64,000 nt of DNA, from assembly GCA_947475735.1 (NCBI GenBank), contig CANJLQ010000003.1, positions 124,001 to 188,000 of the forward strand, in the 5' to 3' direction. This DNA comes from Caulobacteraceae bacterium (GTDB lineage Bacteria > Pseudomonadota > Alphaproteobacteria > Caulobacterales > Caulobacteraceae). The notes beneath the pieces are model-generated. The model had not been told where the DNA came from. It saw only the letters and a program-made list of their open reading frames with translations, and did no database searches. The translations under genes were made by a program, and so were the position numbers. This document shows, piece by piece, positions 1-8,740 of the stretch. The number at the start of each line of letters is the position of its first letter. The stretch's first letter is position 1.

Positions 1-1383
1 CACCCAGCCGTCGACGAAGGTCCGCGCCGTGGCCTCGGGGTTGTTCCAGTAGCCCCGAGCGGTCATGGGCCCTGAGACCCAGAGTTCGCCGACTTCCCCG
101 ATCGGCAGATCGGTCTCTCCGTCGACCGGATCGACGATGCGGATTCGTCCCACGGCGGGCGACGGTCCGCAGCTTGTCGGGCGGGCCTCATAGTCCTCGT
201 CGTGGTGGCTGGTGAAGGTGCCGGAGGTCTCGGACATGCCCCAGCCCTGGCCCGCGCGCGTCTGGGGAAAGACCTCGCGGATCCGGCGAACGAGCTCCGG
301 CGCGGACGGTGCCCCACCCCACCCCAGGGCGACAAGCGAAGACAGGTCGTAATCGCCCCGCGCCGGGTGTTCGAGCAACTGCCAGGCGATGGTTGGCACG
401 CCGCCGGCCGACGCCAGACGCTCGCGCTCGATCAGGGCGAACGCCTGGACCGGATCCCATTTGCGCATCATCGCCAGCTTGGAGCCGCCGAACATCGCCA
501 GATTCAGGATCGCGACACAGCCGGTGACATGGAAGAAGGGCACCGAGATCAGGCCCGAATACTGGGGCGCGGCCAGGCCTGTCGGCGGTGGCGTTTCTCC
601 CCGACGAAAGAACGCCCGCTGCTGGGTGGCCAGGGCGGTGATAATGTTGCTGTTGACGGCGCGGTGGGTGGACAGGACGCCTTTGGGTCGGCCGGTGGTG
701 CCGGATGTGTAGAACAGCGTCGCGTCATCGTCGGGCGCAATGTCTGGCAGGACACCTGCGCGATCCGGAAGTTCGCCCCACGACGCGGAGCGCCCGATTA
801 ACGCCTCAATGTCGATGGCGTCGGCGTGTTTCAGGGGCTCAACGGGGCGAGCCACGAAGGCGCGGGTCACGCCCGGCAAGGCGAGCAGGTCGGACCCGTG
901 TCGGTCATGGCGCTCTCCATCGAGCACAATCACCTTGCTACCGCTGTCGCGAACGGCGAAGGCGAGTTCCGGGCCGGTCCACCAGGCGTTCAGCGGCGTC
1001 ACCACGGCGCCGAGCGACGCCGCCGCATAGAAGGCGACCGGCCATTCCGGCAGGTTTCGCATGACGATAGCCACGCGGTCGCCCTTGACCACGCCCGCGT
1101 TCCTCAGGGCCTCTGCGAAATGCGAGGCGGCACGCCAGTGAGCCTCGAAGGTGATGCGCTCGTCGTCGTGGACAAAGGCGATCCGGTCGCCATAGGCCCT
1201 GGAATGGGCGAGGACGGCCGCGAGCGACACAGGGGCGTTCTTCCAGACCTGGACCGACCGACCGCCGATCACCGCATCGGTGATCTCGCAGGGCATTCCC
1301 GGGGCAGTGACCCGAGCCGTCGCTTCTGTCAGGCTCATCACCGGCCAGAGCGGGCTTCCCGTGGGCGAAACAGCATCAGACAC
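1..1383 (-). CDS. Acyl-CoA ligase, AMP-forming (C-terminus beyond window)
   Basis: ATP-dependent CoA ligase of the ANL superfamily. It would activate a carboxylic acid to its CoA thioester in the cytoplasm. The AMP-binding P-loop YTSGTTGRPKG lies at about residues 225-235, and the A5-type motif GWGMSETSG is further on. The reading frame stays open to base 1, so the C-terminal lid domain is outside the window. The start is taken as GTG at 1381-1383, since no in-frame ATG lies upstream before the operator. It is transcribed away from the serine hydrolase gene, and the 15-bp palindrome at 1420-1434 lies between them, so it probably belongs to the GntR-type regulon. The substrate is unknown; an aryl or medium-chain acid is equally possible. 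Confidence 0.85.
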   Translation of the reverse strand, partial: MSDAVSPTGSPLWPVMSLTEATARVTAPGMPCEITDAVIGGRSVQVWKNAPVSLAAVLAHSRAYGDRIAFVHDDERITFEAHWRAASHFAEALRNAGVVKGDRVAIVMRNLPEWPVAFYAAASLGAVVTPLNAWWTGPELAFAVRDSGSKVIVLDGERHDRHGSDLLALPGVTRAFVARPVEPLKHADAIDIEALIGRSASWGELPDRAGVLPDIAPDDDATLFYTSGTTGRPKGVLSTHRAVNSNIITALATQQRAFFRRGETPPPTGLAAPQYSGLISVPFFHVTGCVAILNLAMFGGSKLAMMRKWDPVQAFALIERERLASAGGVPTIAWQLLEHPARGDYDLSSLVALGWGGAPSAPELVRRIREVFPQTRAGQGWGMSETSGTFTSHHDEDYEARPTSCGPSPAVGRIRIVDPVDGETDLPIGEVGELWVSGPMTARGYWNNPEATARTFVDGWV

Positions 1384-1419
1384 GAGACAACTCCGGAGAT
1401 CGACGACGCCATAGAGCTA

Positions 1420-1434
1420 TGTCAATAATCGACA
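1420..1434. promoter_or_regulatory. Putative operator palindrome, copy 1
   Basis: TGTCAATAATCGACA is a 15-bp imperfect palindrome with one mismatch between 7-bp arms. It lies 37 bp from the ligase start and 22 bp from the serine hydrolase start, where a repressor would cover both divergent promoters. It matches the sites at 5992, 15873 and 15914, all in divergent promoter regions of the same island. Confidence 0.7.
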
Positions 1435-1456
1435 TTTCCTGTTGAGGTCGAGAGCC

Positions 1457-2737
1457 ATGATGCGATTTCCCCAAGCCGGCTGTGGACGCGCGATCGACCG
1501 TCGCGCAGTCCTGACCGCCGGTGCCGCACTCGCCTTCGGAACGTCGCCGACCGCCGCGGCCACGTCTGCGGACGGGCTGGAGCAAGCCAGCAAAGCGTTG
1601 AAGACCTTCGTCGATGACGGGGCCCTGCCCTTCGCATCCATGCGCATCGCCCGGAACGGCGAGACCCTGCTGGAGGCCTTTCACAACGGCGCGGGGTCGG
1701 TGTCGACCGACAGTCTGTTCCGCATCTATTCGATGACCAAGCCGGTCGTGGCGGCTGCGACCTTGCTGTTGTGCGAAGATGGGCTGCTGAGCCTCGACAC
1801 ACCCGTCGGCGAGGTGATCCCTGCCTTCCACACCCTTACCGTCGCGACCGACGCCAACGGAGCGACCGAACCAGCTCGGCCGATGACGGTCGCGCATCTG
1901 CTGACCCATGCCTCGGGTATCAGCAACAGCTGGAATGGGGATGCGGCCTCTGCGGCGTATCGAGAGGCCGGTCTGGACGCCGGAACCTGGATGTTCAATC
2001 CGGCTATCGGCGGGCTGGACGGGTTCGCTGAACGGATCGCGGCGGTGCCGTTGCGATTTCAGCCCGGAGAAGGCTGGCTGTATGGCTATTCGCTGGATAT
2101 CGCCGGACTGGTGATCCAGCGCGTCTCGGGATCCAGGCTCGGCGACTTCCTGAAGGCGCGCCTGTTCGATCCGCTTGGCATGAGCGACACGGGATTCCAG
2201 GCACCGGCGAACGGCGCCGCGCGGATGACCGACCTGTGGACGGTCCGGAACGGATCGCCGCTGATCGTCGAACGCGGCGCGACCTCGGCCTCGCTGAGAC
2301 CTCCCGCCGCCCAGTCGGGCAGCGCTGGACTGGTGTCCAGCCTGCGGGACTACGGCCGGTTCGCCGATCTGCTGGCCTGTGGAGGCGCGGTCGGCGGCGT
2401 CAGGGTGATGAGTTCGGCCTCGGTTTCCCGGATGACGTCGCCCTACGGCCCCCAGGGCCGGGTCGCCGCAGGGCTCGGGCGGTTCGCGGCGATTGGACTG
2501 GGCGGCTCCGCTTCGGGGCTGGGCCAAGCGTTGGGCGGCGTTGCCACCCTGTCGGACACCGGCGGCCCAGGTTCTCGTGGTGAATACAGTTGGGGCGGGG
2601 CGGCCAGCACGACCTTCTGGGCCGCGCCAGAGATCGGCCTATCCGTCGTAGTGATGACCCAGAGACTGCCGTCGGGTTCCGTCCCTCTGCGCGACACCCT
2701 CAGACCCTTGATTTATCGGGCGTTGGGCGGAGGATGA
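1457..2737 (+). CDS. Exported serine hydrolase, beta-lactamase/EstB family
   Basis: Class C beta-lactamase-fold serine hydrolase (PF00144-like), 426 residues. The nucleophile motif SMTK is at residues 92-95, inside the usual family context (FRIYSMTKP). The C-terminal EYSWGGAAST segment is typical of EstB-type esterases. A twin-arginine-like signal (RR at 15-16 followed by AVLTAGAALAFG) suggests export to the periplasm. ATG 1457 is preferred because GAGG at 1444-1447 is correctly spaced; TTG 1442 and ATG 1460 are alternatives. Family members hydrolyse esters, amides or lactams. Here it may open the substrate of the island before uptake. It precedes the two GntR genes and may share their transcript. 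Confidence 0.85.
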   Translation: MMRFPQAGCGRAIDRRAVLTAGAALAFGTSPTAAATSADGLEQASKALKTFVDDGALPFASMRIARNGETLLEAFHNGAGSVSTDSLFRIYSMTKPVVAAATLLLCEDGLLSLDTPVGEVIPAFHTLTVATDANGATEPARPMTVAHLLTHASGISNSWNGDAASAAYREAGLDAGTWMFNPAIGGLDGFAERIAAVPLRFQPGEGWLYGYSLDIAGLVIQRVSGSRLGDFLKARLFDPLGMSDTGFQAPANGAARMTDLWTVRNGSPLIVERGATSASLRPPAAQSGSAGLVSSLRDYGRFADLLACGGAVGGVRVMSSASVSRMTSPYGPQGRVAAGLGRFAAIGLGGSASGLGQALGGVATLSDTGGPGSRGEYSWGGAASTTFWAAPEIGLSVVVMTQRLPSGSVPLRDTLRPLIYRALGGG

Positions 2738-2793
2738 CGAGACGGTTCGCATCCCTGCTATAGAATGGCAGCGGGGATCGCCATGCCGATTCC

Positions 2794-3300
2794 GTGTCTG
2801 TCGTAGGGAGTCCAGCGCCGTTGCAGCCAGCTTCAACCGGTCCTGAAAACCGCGAAGGCGAGAAAATCGCGGGCGACGCCATCGCCGACCTGTTCATCGA
2901 ACGGATCCTGATTGGCGCGAATCCGCCGGGATCGCGATTGACGGAACGCGAGATCGCCTCGGTCGCCGGATGCACGCATGCAAGGGCTCGCGAAGCGCTT
3001 CACCATCTTGAGAAAGCGGGTGCGGTACGCATCTTTCGGCACCGAGGCGCCGTCGTGCTGAGCGTCGAAGACGCGCCGCCCATCGAGATCGAGGCGATCT
3101 GGACGCGTCTGCTGGCCCTGCTCGAAGGTCTGGCAGGCGAGCGGCTGGCGCAGTCGAACCCGGGCCTCGATGCGCGCGCCCGGCTCGCGGCGGAAACGCA
3201 TCAGTTGCACCGCCTCGGCGCGCTCGCAGGAGACCTGAAGCTGACGATCCTGCTGAAGCGGCTGGCGCTTCATCGGGCCATCGTATCGGTATCAGGCTGA
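2794..3300 (+). CDS. GntR-family regulator with shortened ligand domain
   Basis: Winged-helix DNA-binding protein of the GntR family, 168 residues. The N-terminal half shows the typical pattern (PPGSRLTEREIA, HARAREALHHLEKAGAV). The remaining 70 or so residues resemble only the first helices of an FCD effector domain and lack its usual His/Asp metal-ligand set. GTG 2794 is the outer start; TTG 2821 has a better Shine-Dalgarno (AGGGAG at 2806-2811). The stop TGA at 3298-3300 shares one base with the next ATG, so the two GntR proteins are translationally coupled. The two may act together as a heterodimer; alternatively this is a decayed copy. See the operator family at 1420, 5992, 15873 and 15914. 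Confidence 0.75.
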   Translation: MSVVGSPAPLQPASTGPENREGEKIAGDAIADLFIERILIGANPPGSRLTEREIASVAGCTHARAREALHHLEKAGAVRIFRHRGAVVLSVEDAPPIEIEAIWTRLLALLEGLAGERLAQSNPGLDARARLAAETHQLHRLGALAGDLKLTILLKRLALHRAIVSVSG

Positions 3301-4019
3301 TGGATCCGGTCCGGAGCTATCTCGAAGGGACCGAGGACCTTGTCGTCGGCGTGGCGCGGACAGTTTCTGTGTCTGATCAGATCGCCGCATGGATCCGCGA
3401 CCAGATCCAGTTCGGGCACATCAAGCCGGGCGACCCGGTTCGCGAGACCCCGCTGGCCGACCATTTCGGGGTCAGCCGGGGGCCGGTGCGCGATGCCTTG
3501 AAGATGCTGGATCGCGAACGCCTGATCGACCTCGGCGGCCGCAGCGGGGCCGTGGTTCGGACCCAGTCGTCGGCCGAGTTGCTGTCCATCTTTCGCATTC
3601 GCGCCGAGATCACCGCCCTGACCATGCGGACGGCGGCGGAGCGCGAGCGACGCAATTCCCGCCACCTTGACGCCATTCGCGACGGTGCCGCCGCCCTCGT
3701 CGCCCTGGCCGTCGACCGGGACGCGCCGGTGTCCGACTACATCCGGGTACGGCGGCGACTGTCGACGGTGATCAATCTTGTGGCGGATTCGCCGTATCTG
3801 AACCGGCTCGGTCTGGAGCTGGAACTGGAGATCGCCCTGCACTGGGCGGCGATGATGGGCAAGACCCGGCAGCACCAGTCCTCGCGCGCCTGGCTGCGCA
3901 TCGCCGACGCCATCATCGAACGTCGGCCGGACGATGCCGAACGCGAGGGTCGTGCGATCGTCCTGGATTCCCTGAGCGAATTGCTTAGACCTGAGACAGG
4001 GGTCGTCTCGCCAGCCTAG
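3300..4019 (+). CDS. GntR-family transcriptional regulator (FadR/FCD type)
   Basis: Full-length GntR regulator, 239 residues. The winged helix is at about residues 20-95 (PGDPVRETPLADHFGVSRGP, RDALKMLDRERLIDL), and an all-helical FCD-type ligand domain follows. The canonical metal-binding pattern of FCD domains (Asp...His...His...His) is not evident, so its effector may bind without metal. The ATG at 3300 overlaps the stop of the upstream GntR gene by one base. It is the most likely regulator for the repeated palindrome in the divergent promoters of this island. It converges on the hydrolase gene ending at 4022, with two bases between them. Confidence 0.85.
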   Translation: MDPVRSYLEGTEDLVVGVARTVSVSDQIAAWIRDQIQFGHIKPGDPVRETPLADHFGVSRGPVRDALKMLDRERLIDLGGRSGAVVRTQSSAELLSIFRIRAEITALTMRTAAERERRNSRHLDAIRDGAAALVALAVDRDAPVSDYIRVRRRLSTVINLVADSPYLNRLGLELELEIALHWAAMMGKTRQHQSSRAWLRIADAIIERRPDDAEREGRAIVLDSLSELLRPETGVVSPA

Positions 4020-4021
4020 GT

Positions 4022-4900
4022 CTATGAGCCCGTCAGGAAGGATCCGATCCGGTCGCTCGCGGCGAGGGCTTCGGGTGCGCCGGGCACCGCCTGCCAGACG
4101 TGGAACAGGCCCTCACCCACCACCAGTGTTGTCTCCACGCCGTCCAACAGCGCGCGATCCTGAAGCCGGACGGCGTCGTCGAACAGAACTTCCTCACTGC
4201 CGACCTCGATCCACAGGGGCGGCAAACCCCGCAGATCAGCATGAAGGGGTGATAGGAGTGGCCGATCCCGTTCTCCGACGGGCGCATAGGCATCGGCGAA
4301 CGCGGCAAGGACAGCTTCGCTCATATAGGGATCACGCGCCGCGCGATCGCGGATCGACGCGCCGCCGAAGGTCAGATCCGTCCAGGGGGAAAGGACCGCA
4401 ACCCGGGGCGACAGGGGCAGACCCTCGTCCCTCAGGCGCAGAATGAGAGACAGGGCGAGGCCGCCACCGGCGGAGTCTCCAGCGAGTGCCGGGGGCTCGC
4501 CTTCGGTTTCGCACAGCCACCGGTACACGGCGAAAGCATCCTCCAGCGCCGCAGGGAAAGGATGTTCCGGCGCCAGGCGATAGTCCGGCACGACGCAGAC
4601 TCGTTTGGCCGACCGGGCCAATCGGCCTGCGAGTTCGCGGTGGGTTCGTGGCGAACCGACACAGTAACCGCCGCCATGAAGATAAAGAAGGGTTCCTCCC
4701 GAGGCCCCTCCATTGAGTCGCTCACACGCCACGCCGGAAATGACGCGCGCCTCGACGTCGACATCGGTCGCGGCAAGCGAAAGGTCCGCATTGGCCTCGA
4801 ACGCGACGCGACGCTGGAGCAAGGTCAGCTGAAGCGCCTCGGCCCTCGCCCTTCGATGACGTAGCAGCTCCGCCGCCGCCTCCATGACGGCACTGGCCAT
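4022..4900 (-). CDS. Alpha/beta hydrolase, hormone-sensitive lipase family
   Basis: Carboxylesterase of the HSL (bacterial family IV) group, 292 residues, with no signal peptide and so cytoplasmic. The oxyanion-hole motif HGGG is at residues 75-78, the nucleophile S143 in GDSAGGG, the acid at about D241/D242 (GSEEVLFDD) and the base H267 (LFHVWQ). Its ATG at 4898-4900 overlaps the stop of the upstream dioxygenase gene (TGATG arrangement), so the two are translationally coupled. This places ester hydrolysis in the same step group as the dioxygenase. HSL esterases prefer short acyl esters; the real substrate is unknown. Confidence 0.9.
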   Translation of the reverse strand: MASAVMEAAAELLRHRRARAEALQLTLLQRRVAFEANADLSLAATDVDVEARVISGVACERLNGGASGGTLLYLHGGGYCVGSPRTHRELAGRLARSAKRVCVVPDYRLAPEHPFPAALEDAFAVYRWLCETEGEPPALAGDSAGGGLALSLILRLRDEGLPLSPRVAVLSPWTDLTFGGASIRDRAARDPYMSEAVLAAFADAYAPVGERDRPLLSPLHADLRGLPPLWIEVGSEEVLFDDAVRLQDRALLDGVETTLVVGEGLFHVWQAVPGAPEALAASDRIGSFLTGS

Positions 4901-5943
4901 CAGTCTGCATCTCCGAGGGCCAGACGACGAGCATGGCTCGCCGCGAACTCGCGGGTCGTACGATAGGCCGGCGGCAGCGGACGTCGGTTCCGCCTCAGGG
5001 TCGACCAGATGCGCAACATGTGCCGCTTGCGCTCCGGCTCGGGCCACTCCTCGAAGGTCGTGCGAGCGTGCAGTACAGCATGATTGCTGGCGATCTGGAT
5101 GTCTCCGGGCTGCATGCGGAAGGTGTGGACATGGTCGGGGTCGTTCAGGGCGGCGTCTAGCGCATCGAGCGCGCGCCGTTCTACCGGCGTCAGCGTGGGG
5201 ACCCCCTCCAGTCGCTGCGCCAGTTCGATGTAACCTCGCTTGTACAGGATGTTCAGCCGCCCGGCGTGTTCGGTCAGGATCGGTGCGCTCTGGAACGGTC
5301 GATCCGGGCCCAGTTCGCCGCGGGCGTCGAAGTGAAAATTCTGCTGCAAGACCTTCGCCAGCTCGGGTTCAGAAGCAAGCAGGGCGTTGAACGCCTGTCC
5401 GACGCTGACAACCCGGCTGAGCCCCCCTGACAGGGCGTCCTGGACGCAAAGAAAGAACAGCGCGTCGGACCCATCCCCGTGGAAGTCCAGCTCGACGTTG
5501 GTCTGATATCCGCGAAGCGTTCCGCTCCGGAAGGCGGCGGTCGCGCTGGCCTCGTCGGCGAAGACATGCGCCGCGCGGACGTGATGCAGCCGCTTGCCCG
5601 AGGCGTCCTGCGGTTCCGGATAGCCCATGTGAGACGCCAGACCCCAGAACAGGCGTTCGATTTCCGGCATCGACAGCTCCTCTATCGGCACTCCGCGCAG
5701 CAGGGTCACGCCGCGTCCGCCTTCGATCTGGGCGATGACGCTGTCCAGCACCGGGCCGAGTGTAGGCAGAGGAAACCGATCCGGGTCGATTTCCTCGATC
5801 GCCAGCCCAAGGACATGGGTGTGTTTCAGCGCCGCCAGACACTCGGCCCTCTGGGTCGCGTCGAGCGAGTGAATCCAGGCAGGATCGGCCTGAAGCTGGG
5901 CTGCGGTCCAGACCGAGGGGCCGGTGACGGGGGTGGTCCGCAT
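4900..5943 (-). CDS. Fe(II)/2-oxoglutarate dioxygenase, TauD/TfdA-like
   Basis: Non-heme iron dioxygenase, 347 residues, expected to hydroxylate a substrate at the cost of 2-oxoglutarate and O2. The facial triad is visible: H155 and D157 in DFHGDGS, and a distal H292 in the segment NHAVLHARTTFEEW, which also supplies the Arg that holds 2-oxoglutarate. It is longer than TauD, with about 70 extra N-terminal residues, as in the clavaminate synthase-like branch. The start ATG 5941-5943 is the only in-frame candidate downstream of the operator; its Shine-Dalgarno is weak. It is the first gene of a two-gene operon with the HSL hydrolase and is divergent from a second dioxygenase. Confidence 0.88.
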   Translation of the reverse strand: MRTTPVTGPSVWTAAQLQADPAWIHSLDATQRAECLAALKHTHVLGLAIEEIDPDRFPLPTLGPVLDSVIAQIEGGRGVTLLRGVPIEELSMPEIERLFWGLASHMGYPEPQDASGKRLHHVRAAHVFADEASATAAFRSGTLRGYQTNVELDFHGDGSDALFFLCVQDALSGGLSRVVSVGQAFNALLASEPELAKVLQQNFHFDARGELGPDRPFQSAPILTEHAGRLNILYKRGYIELAQRLEGVPTLTPVERRALDALDAALNDPDHVHTFRMQPGDIQIASNHAVLHARTTFEEWPEPERKRHMLRIWSTLRRNRRPLPPAYRTTREFAASHARRLALGDAD

Positions 5944-5991
5944 GGCGTGATCCGATTGTTGATGCCTCCAACAACGCTCCACCTGAGCTAT

Positions 5992-6006
5992 TGTCAATAA
6001 TCTACA
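5992..6006. promoter_or_regulatory. Putative operator palindrome, copy 2
   Basis: TGTCAATAATCTACA, two arm mismatches, lies midway between the divergent dioxygenase genes (48 bp from the minus-strand start, 36 bp from the plus-strand start). It shares the core ATAATC and the flanking TGT...ACA with the other three copies. Confidence 0.68.
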
Positions 6007-6042
6007 TATTGGCATAGTGGCTCTGGCCGCAAGGAGGGCTGC

Positions 6043-6912
6043 ATGACCAAACCCGCCACCGCACCCTTTGTCGCCGACCACCCTCGCGGTGCCTACAGCC
6101 ATATTCGGGTCAACCCGCTGACACCCGCGATCGGGGCCGAAATCGAGGGCGTCGACCTGGCCACCGACCTGTCGGACGCCGCGTTCGCTGAGATCGAACG
6201 TGCGTTAACCGAGAACCTCGTGCTGTTCTTCCGCGACCAGCCGATGACGCCGGAGCAACATCTGGCCTTCGGCCGACGCTTCGGTGAGCTGGACATCCAC
6301 CCGGCGGCCCCGAGCGCTATCGGCTATCCGGAATTGATGATCGTGGCGGCGGACGAGCATTCCAGCCGCGCCAACGGAGAGGCCTGGCACACCGACGTCT
6401 CCTGTAACGCCGAACCCCCGATGGGCAGCATCCTGCACATCCGGACCTCTCCGCCGGTCGGCGGCGATACGCTGTTCGCCAGCATGTACGCGGCCTGGGA
6501 CGCCCTGTCCGACGGTATGAGGGCCCGCCTGAGTGGCCTCAGCGCCGTTCACGACGGCGAACATGTCTATCGCGGCCTGTATGCCGACCAGGGCGTCGCG
6601 GATCGGCCTAAATACCCGATTTCGGTCCATCCCATCGCGCGGGTGCACCCCGTCACCGGCAGAACCGCCCTGTTCGTCAACTCAGGCTTCACCACCCGCA
6701 TCGTGGGCCTGGCTCAGGACGAGAGCGACGCCCTGCTGAAGTATCTGTTCCAGCACCTTCAGCACCCAGCCTTTCAGTGCCGGTTCCGCTGGACACCTGA
6801 TGCGGTGGCCTTCTGGGACAATCGCTGCGCCCAGCATCATGCCGTCTGGGACTACTGGCCCGCCCGCCGCTTTGGCCACCGCGTGACCATCAAGGGCGAT
6901 CGCCCGGTCTGA
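6043..6912 (+). CDS. TauD/TfdA-family 2-oxoglutarate dioxygenase
   Basis: Cytoplasmic Fe(II)/2-oxoglutarate dioxygenase, 289 residues, the normal TauD length. Iron ligands are H116 and D118 (AWHTDVS) and H265 (WDNRCAQHHAVWDY); the R-rich segment after DYWPARR carries the 2-oxoglutarate-binding Arg. A very strong Shine-Dalgarno (AAGGAGG, 6031-6037) fixes the ATG at 6043. Relatives act on taurine, phenoxyacetates, alkyl sulfates or ester-like ethers, so oxidative cleavage of a C-S, C-O or C-N bond is a reasonable guess. It heads an operon with an acyl-CoA dehydrogenase, an enoyl-CoA hydratase and the DUF1214/DUF1254 pair, which suggests that the released acid is degraded by beta-oxidation. Confidence 0.92.
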   Translation: MTKPATAPFVADHPRGAYSHIRVNPLTPAIGAEIEGVDLATDLSDAAFAEIERALTENLVLFFRDQPMTPEQHLAFGRRFGELDIHPAAPSAIGYPELMIVAADEHSSRANGEAWHTDVSCNAEPPMGSILHIRTSPPVGGDTLFASMYAAWDALSDGMRARLSGLSAVHDGEHVYRGLYADQGVADRPKYPISVHPIARVHPVTGRTALFVNSGFTTRIVGLAQDESDALLKYLFQHLQHPAFQCRFRWTPDAVAFWDNRCAQHHAVWDYWPARRFGHRVTIKGDRPV

Positions 6913-6944
6913 CACTCCCCTGCCCTCTCTGGAAAGCCTGTTGA

Positions 6945-8738
6945 ATGTCCCTTCTGCTGTCCCGGCGCGATCTGGAGTTCCTGCTCTACGACTGGCTGAA
7001 GATCGATGACCTGACGGCACGGCCGCGTTACGCCGAACACTCACGTGAGACGTTCACGGCGGCGCTGGCCCTGTGCGAGACGCTGGCGACCGATCATTTC
7101 GCCCCCCACAATCGCCTGAGCGACGAGAACGAACCGGTCTTCGAGAACGGGCGTGCCCGCATCATTCCCGAGGTCAAGGCGGCGACGGACCTGTTCTCCG
7201 AGGCCGGGCTGATCGCGGCCGGCGCCGATTTCGACCTGGGCGGCATGCAGCTGCCACAGACCATCGTCCAGGCGGGCCTCGCCTGGTTCCAGGCCGCCAA
7301 CGTGGGCACCGCCGCCTATCCCTTCCTGACCATCGCCGCCGCCAATCTGCTGATCGCACACGGCTCGCAGGATCAGATCGACCGCTATGTCCGGCCGATG
7401 ATGACCGGCCGGTTCTTCGGCACCATGTGCCTGACCGAGCCACAGGCGGGGTCGTCCCTGTCGGACGTTCGGACCCGCGCCGAGCCCCAGCCCGACGGTT
7501 CCTGGCGGCTGTTCGGATCAAAGTGCTACATCTCCGGCGGCGAGCACGACCTCAGCGAGAACATCGTCCACCTGGTCCTGGCGCGGACGCCGGATGCGCC
7601 GCCCGGGGTCAAGGGCATCTCCCTGTTCGTGGTGCCCAAACGCCTGGTCGGAGACGACGGCGCGTGCGGCGCGCACAACGACGTCGCCCTCGCCGGGCTC
7701 ATTCACAAGATGGGTTATCGCGGCGTCACCAGCACCATCCTGAACTTCGGCGAAGGCGCGCATCGTCCCGGCGAACAGGCCGGCGCCATCGGCTGGTTGG
7801 TCGGCGACAGGAATCGCGGACTGGCCTGCATGTTCCACATGATGAACGAGGCGCGCGTCGGTGTCGGGCTGGGGTCCACCGCCTTGGGCTACACCGGGTA
7901 TCTGCATTCGCTGGACTACGCCCGCACGCGGCCGCAGGGGCGCAGCCCCGTTAACAAGGATCCGACCTCGCCGCAGGTTGCGCTCATCGAGCACGCCGAC
8001 ATCCGTCGGATGCTGCTTGCGCAGAAAGCCTACGTCGAAGGATCGCTGGCGCTGAATCTGTACTGCGGTCGCTTGCTGGACGACGAGCGAACGGCAGAGG
8101 AACCGGCCGAACGCGCACGGGCCACCCTGCTGCTGGACATGCTGACCCCCATCGCCAAGTCCTGGCCGGCGCAATGGTGCGTGGAGGCCAACAGCCTCGC
8201 GATCCAGGTGATGGGCGGCTACGGCTACACCCGCGACTATCCGGTCGAGCAGTTCTATCGCGACAACCGGCTGAACCCTATCCATGAGGGCACCCACGGC
8301 ATCCAGGCCATCGACCTGCTGGGCCGAAAGGCGGTGATGCAGGGCGGCGCGGGGCTGAGTCTCTTGGCCGACGTCATGCGCCAGACATGCGCGCGCGCCA
8401 CCCGGACGGGCGGCGAACCCGCTGTCTTCGCGAGACAGGTCGAAAACGCCATCGCCCGAATGGAGGCCACGACGGCACGGCTGCATTCGCTGGGCGATCC
8501 GGAACGCGCCCTGGCCAATGCCTGGACCTATCTGGAGGCGGTGGGGCATCTCGTCGTCGGATGGATCTGGCTGGAACAGCGCCTGACGGTCGGCGAGCAG
8601 GCAGGGGATTTCGAGGACGGCAAGCGACAGGCGGCGCGTTACTTCTTCCGCTGGGAGATGCCTCGCGTCGACGTGGGCTTCGACCTGCTGGACAGTCTGG
8701 ACGACACGCCTCTGGCCATGCGCGACGCCTGGTTCTGA
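6945..8738 (+). CDS. Acyl-CoA dehydrogenase, long DmdC/FadE-like type
   Basis: FAD-dependent acyl-CoA dehydrogenase of the ~600-residue class (597 residues), with the extra C-terminal domain found in DmdC-like enzymes. The flavin/substrate motif MCLTEPQAGSSLSDV is present, and so is the catalytic base in NPIHEGTHGIQA (E448). It introduces a trans-2 double bond into an acyl-CoA. The gene begins 32 bp after the dioxygenase stop and ends 2 bp before the enoyl-CoA hydratase start, forming a beta-oxidation segment. The chain type is unknown; members of this class handle short, branched or thio-substituted acyl-CoAs. Confidence 0.92.
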   Translation: MSLLLSRRDLEFLLYDWLKIDDLTARPRYAEHSRETFTAALALCETLATDHFAPHNRLSDENEPVFENGRARIIPEVKAATDLFSEAGLIAAGADFDLGGMQLPQTIVQAGLAWFQAANVGTAAYPFLTIAAANLLIAHGSQDQIDRYVRPMMTGRFFGTMCLTEPQAGSSLSDVRTRAEPQPDGSWRLFGSKCYISGGEHDLSENIVHLVLARTPDAPPGVKGISLFVVPKRLVGDDGACGAHNDVALAGLIHKMGYRGVTSTILNFGEGAHRPGEQAGAIGWLVGDRNRGLACMFHMMNEARVGVGLGSTALGYTGYLHSLDYARTRPQGRSPVNKDPTSPQVALIEHADIRRMLLAQKAYVEGSLALNLYCGRLLDDERTAEEPAERARATLLLDMLTPIAKSWPAQWCVEANSLAIQVMGGYGYTRDYPVEQFYRDNRLNPIHEGTHGIQAIDLLGRKAVMQGGAGLSLLADVMRQTCARATRTGGEPAVFARQVENAIARMEATTARLHSLGDPERALANAWTYLEAVGHLVVGWIWLEQRLTVGEQAGDFEDGKRQAARYFFRWEMPRVDVGFDLLDSLDDTPLAMRDAWF

Positions 8739-8740
8739 GC

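Noticed and set aside
2794..4019. The two GntR genes as one frameshifted gene
   Set aside because: Each has its own complete winged-helix domain, and the junction is a standard TGATG coupling, so a duplication fits better than a frameshift.
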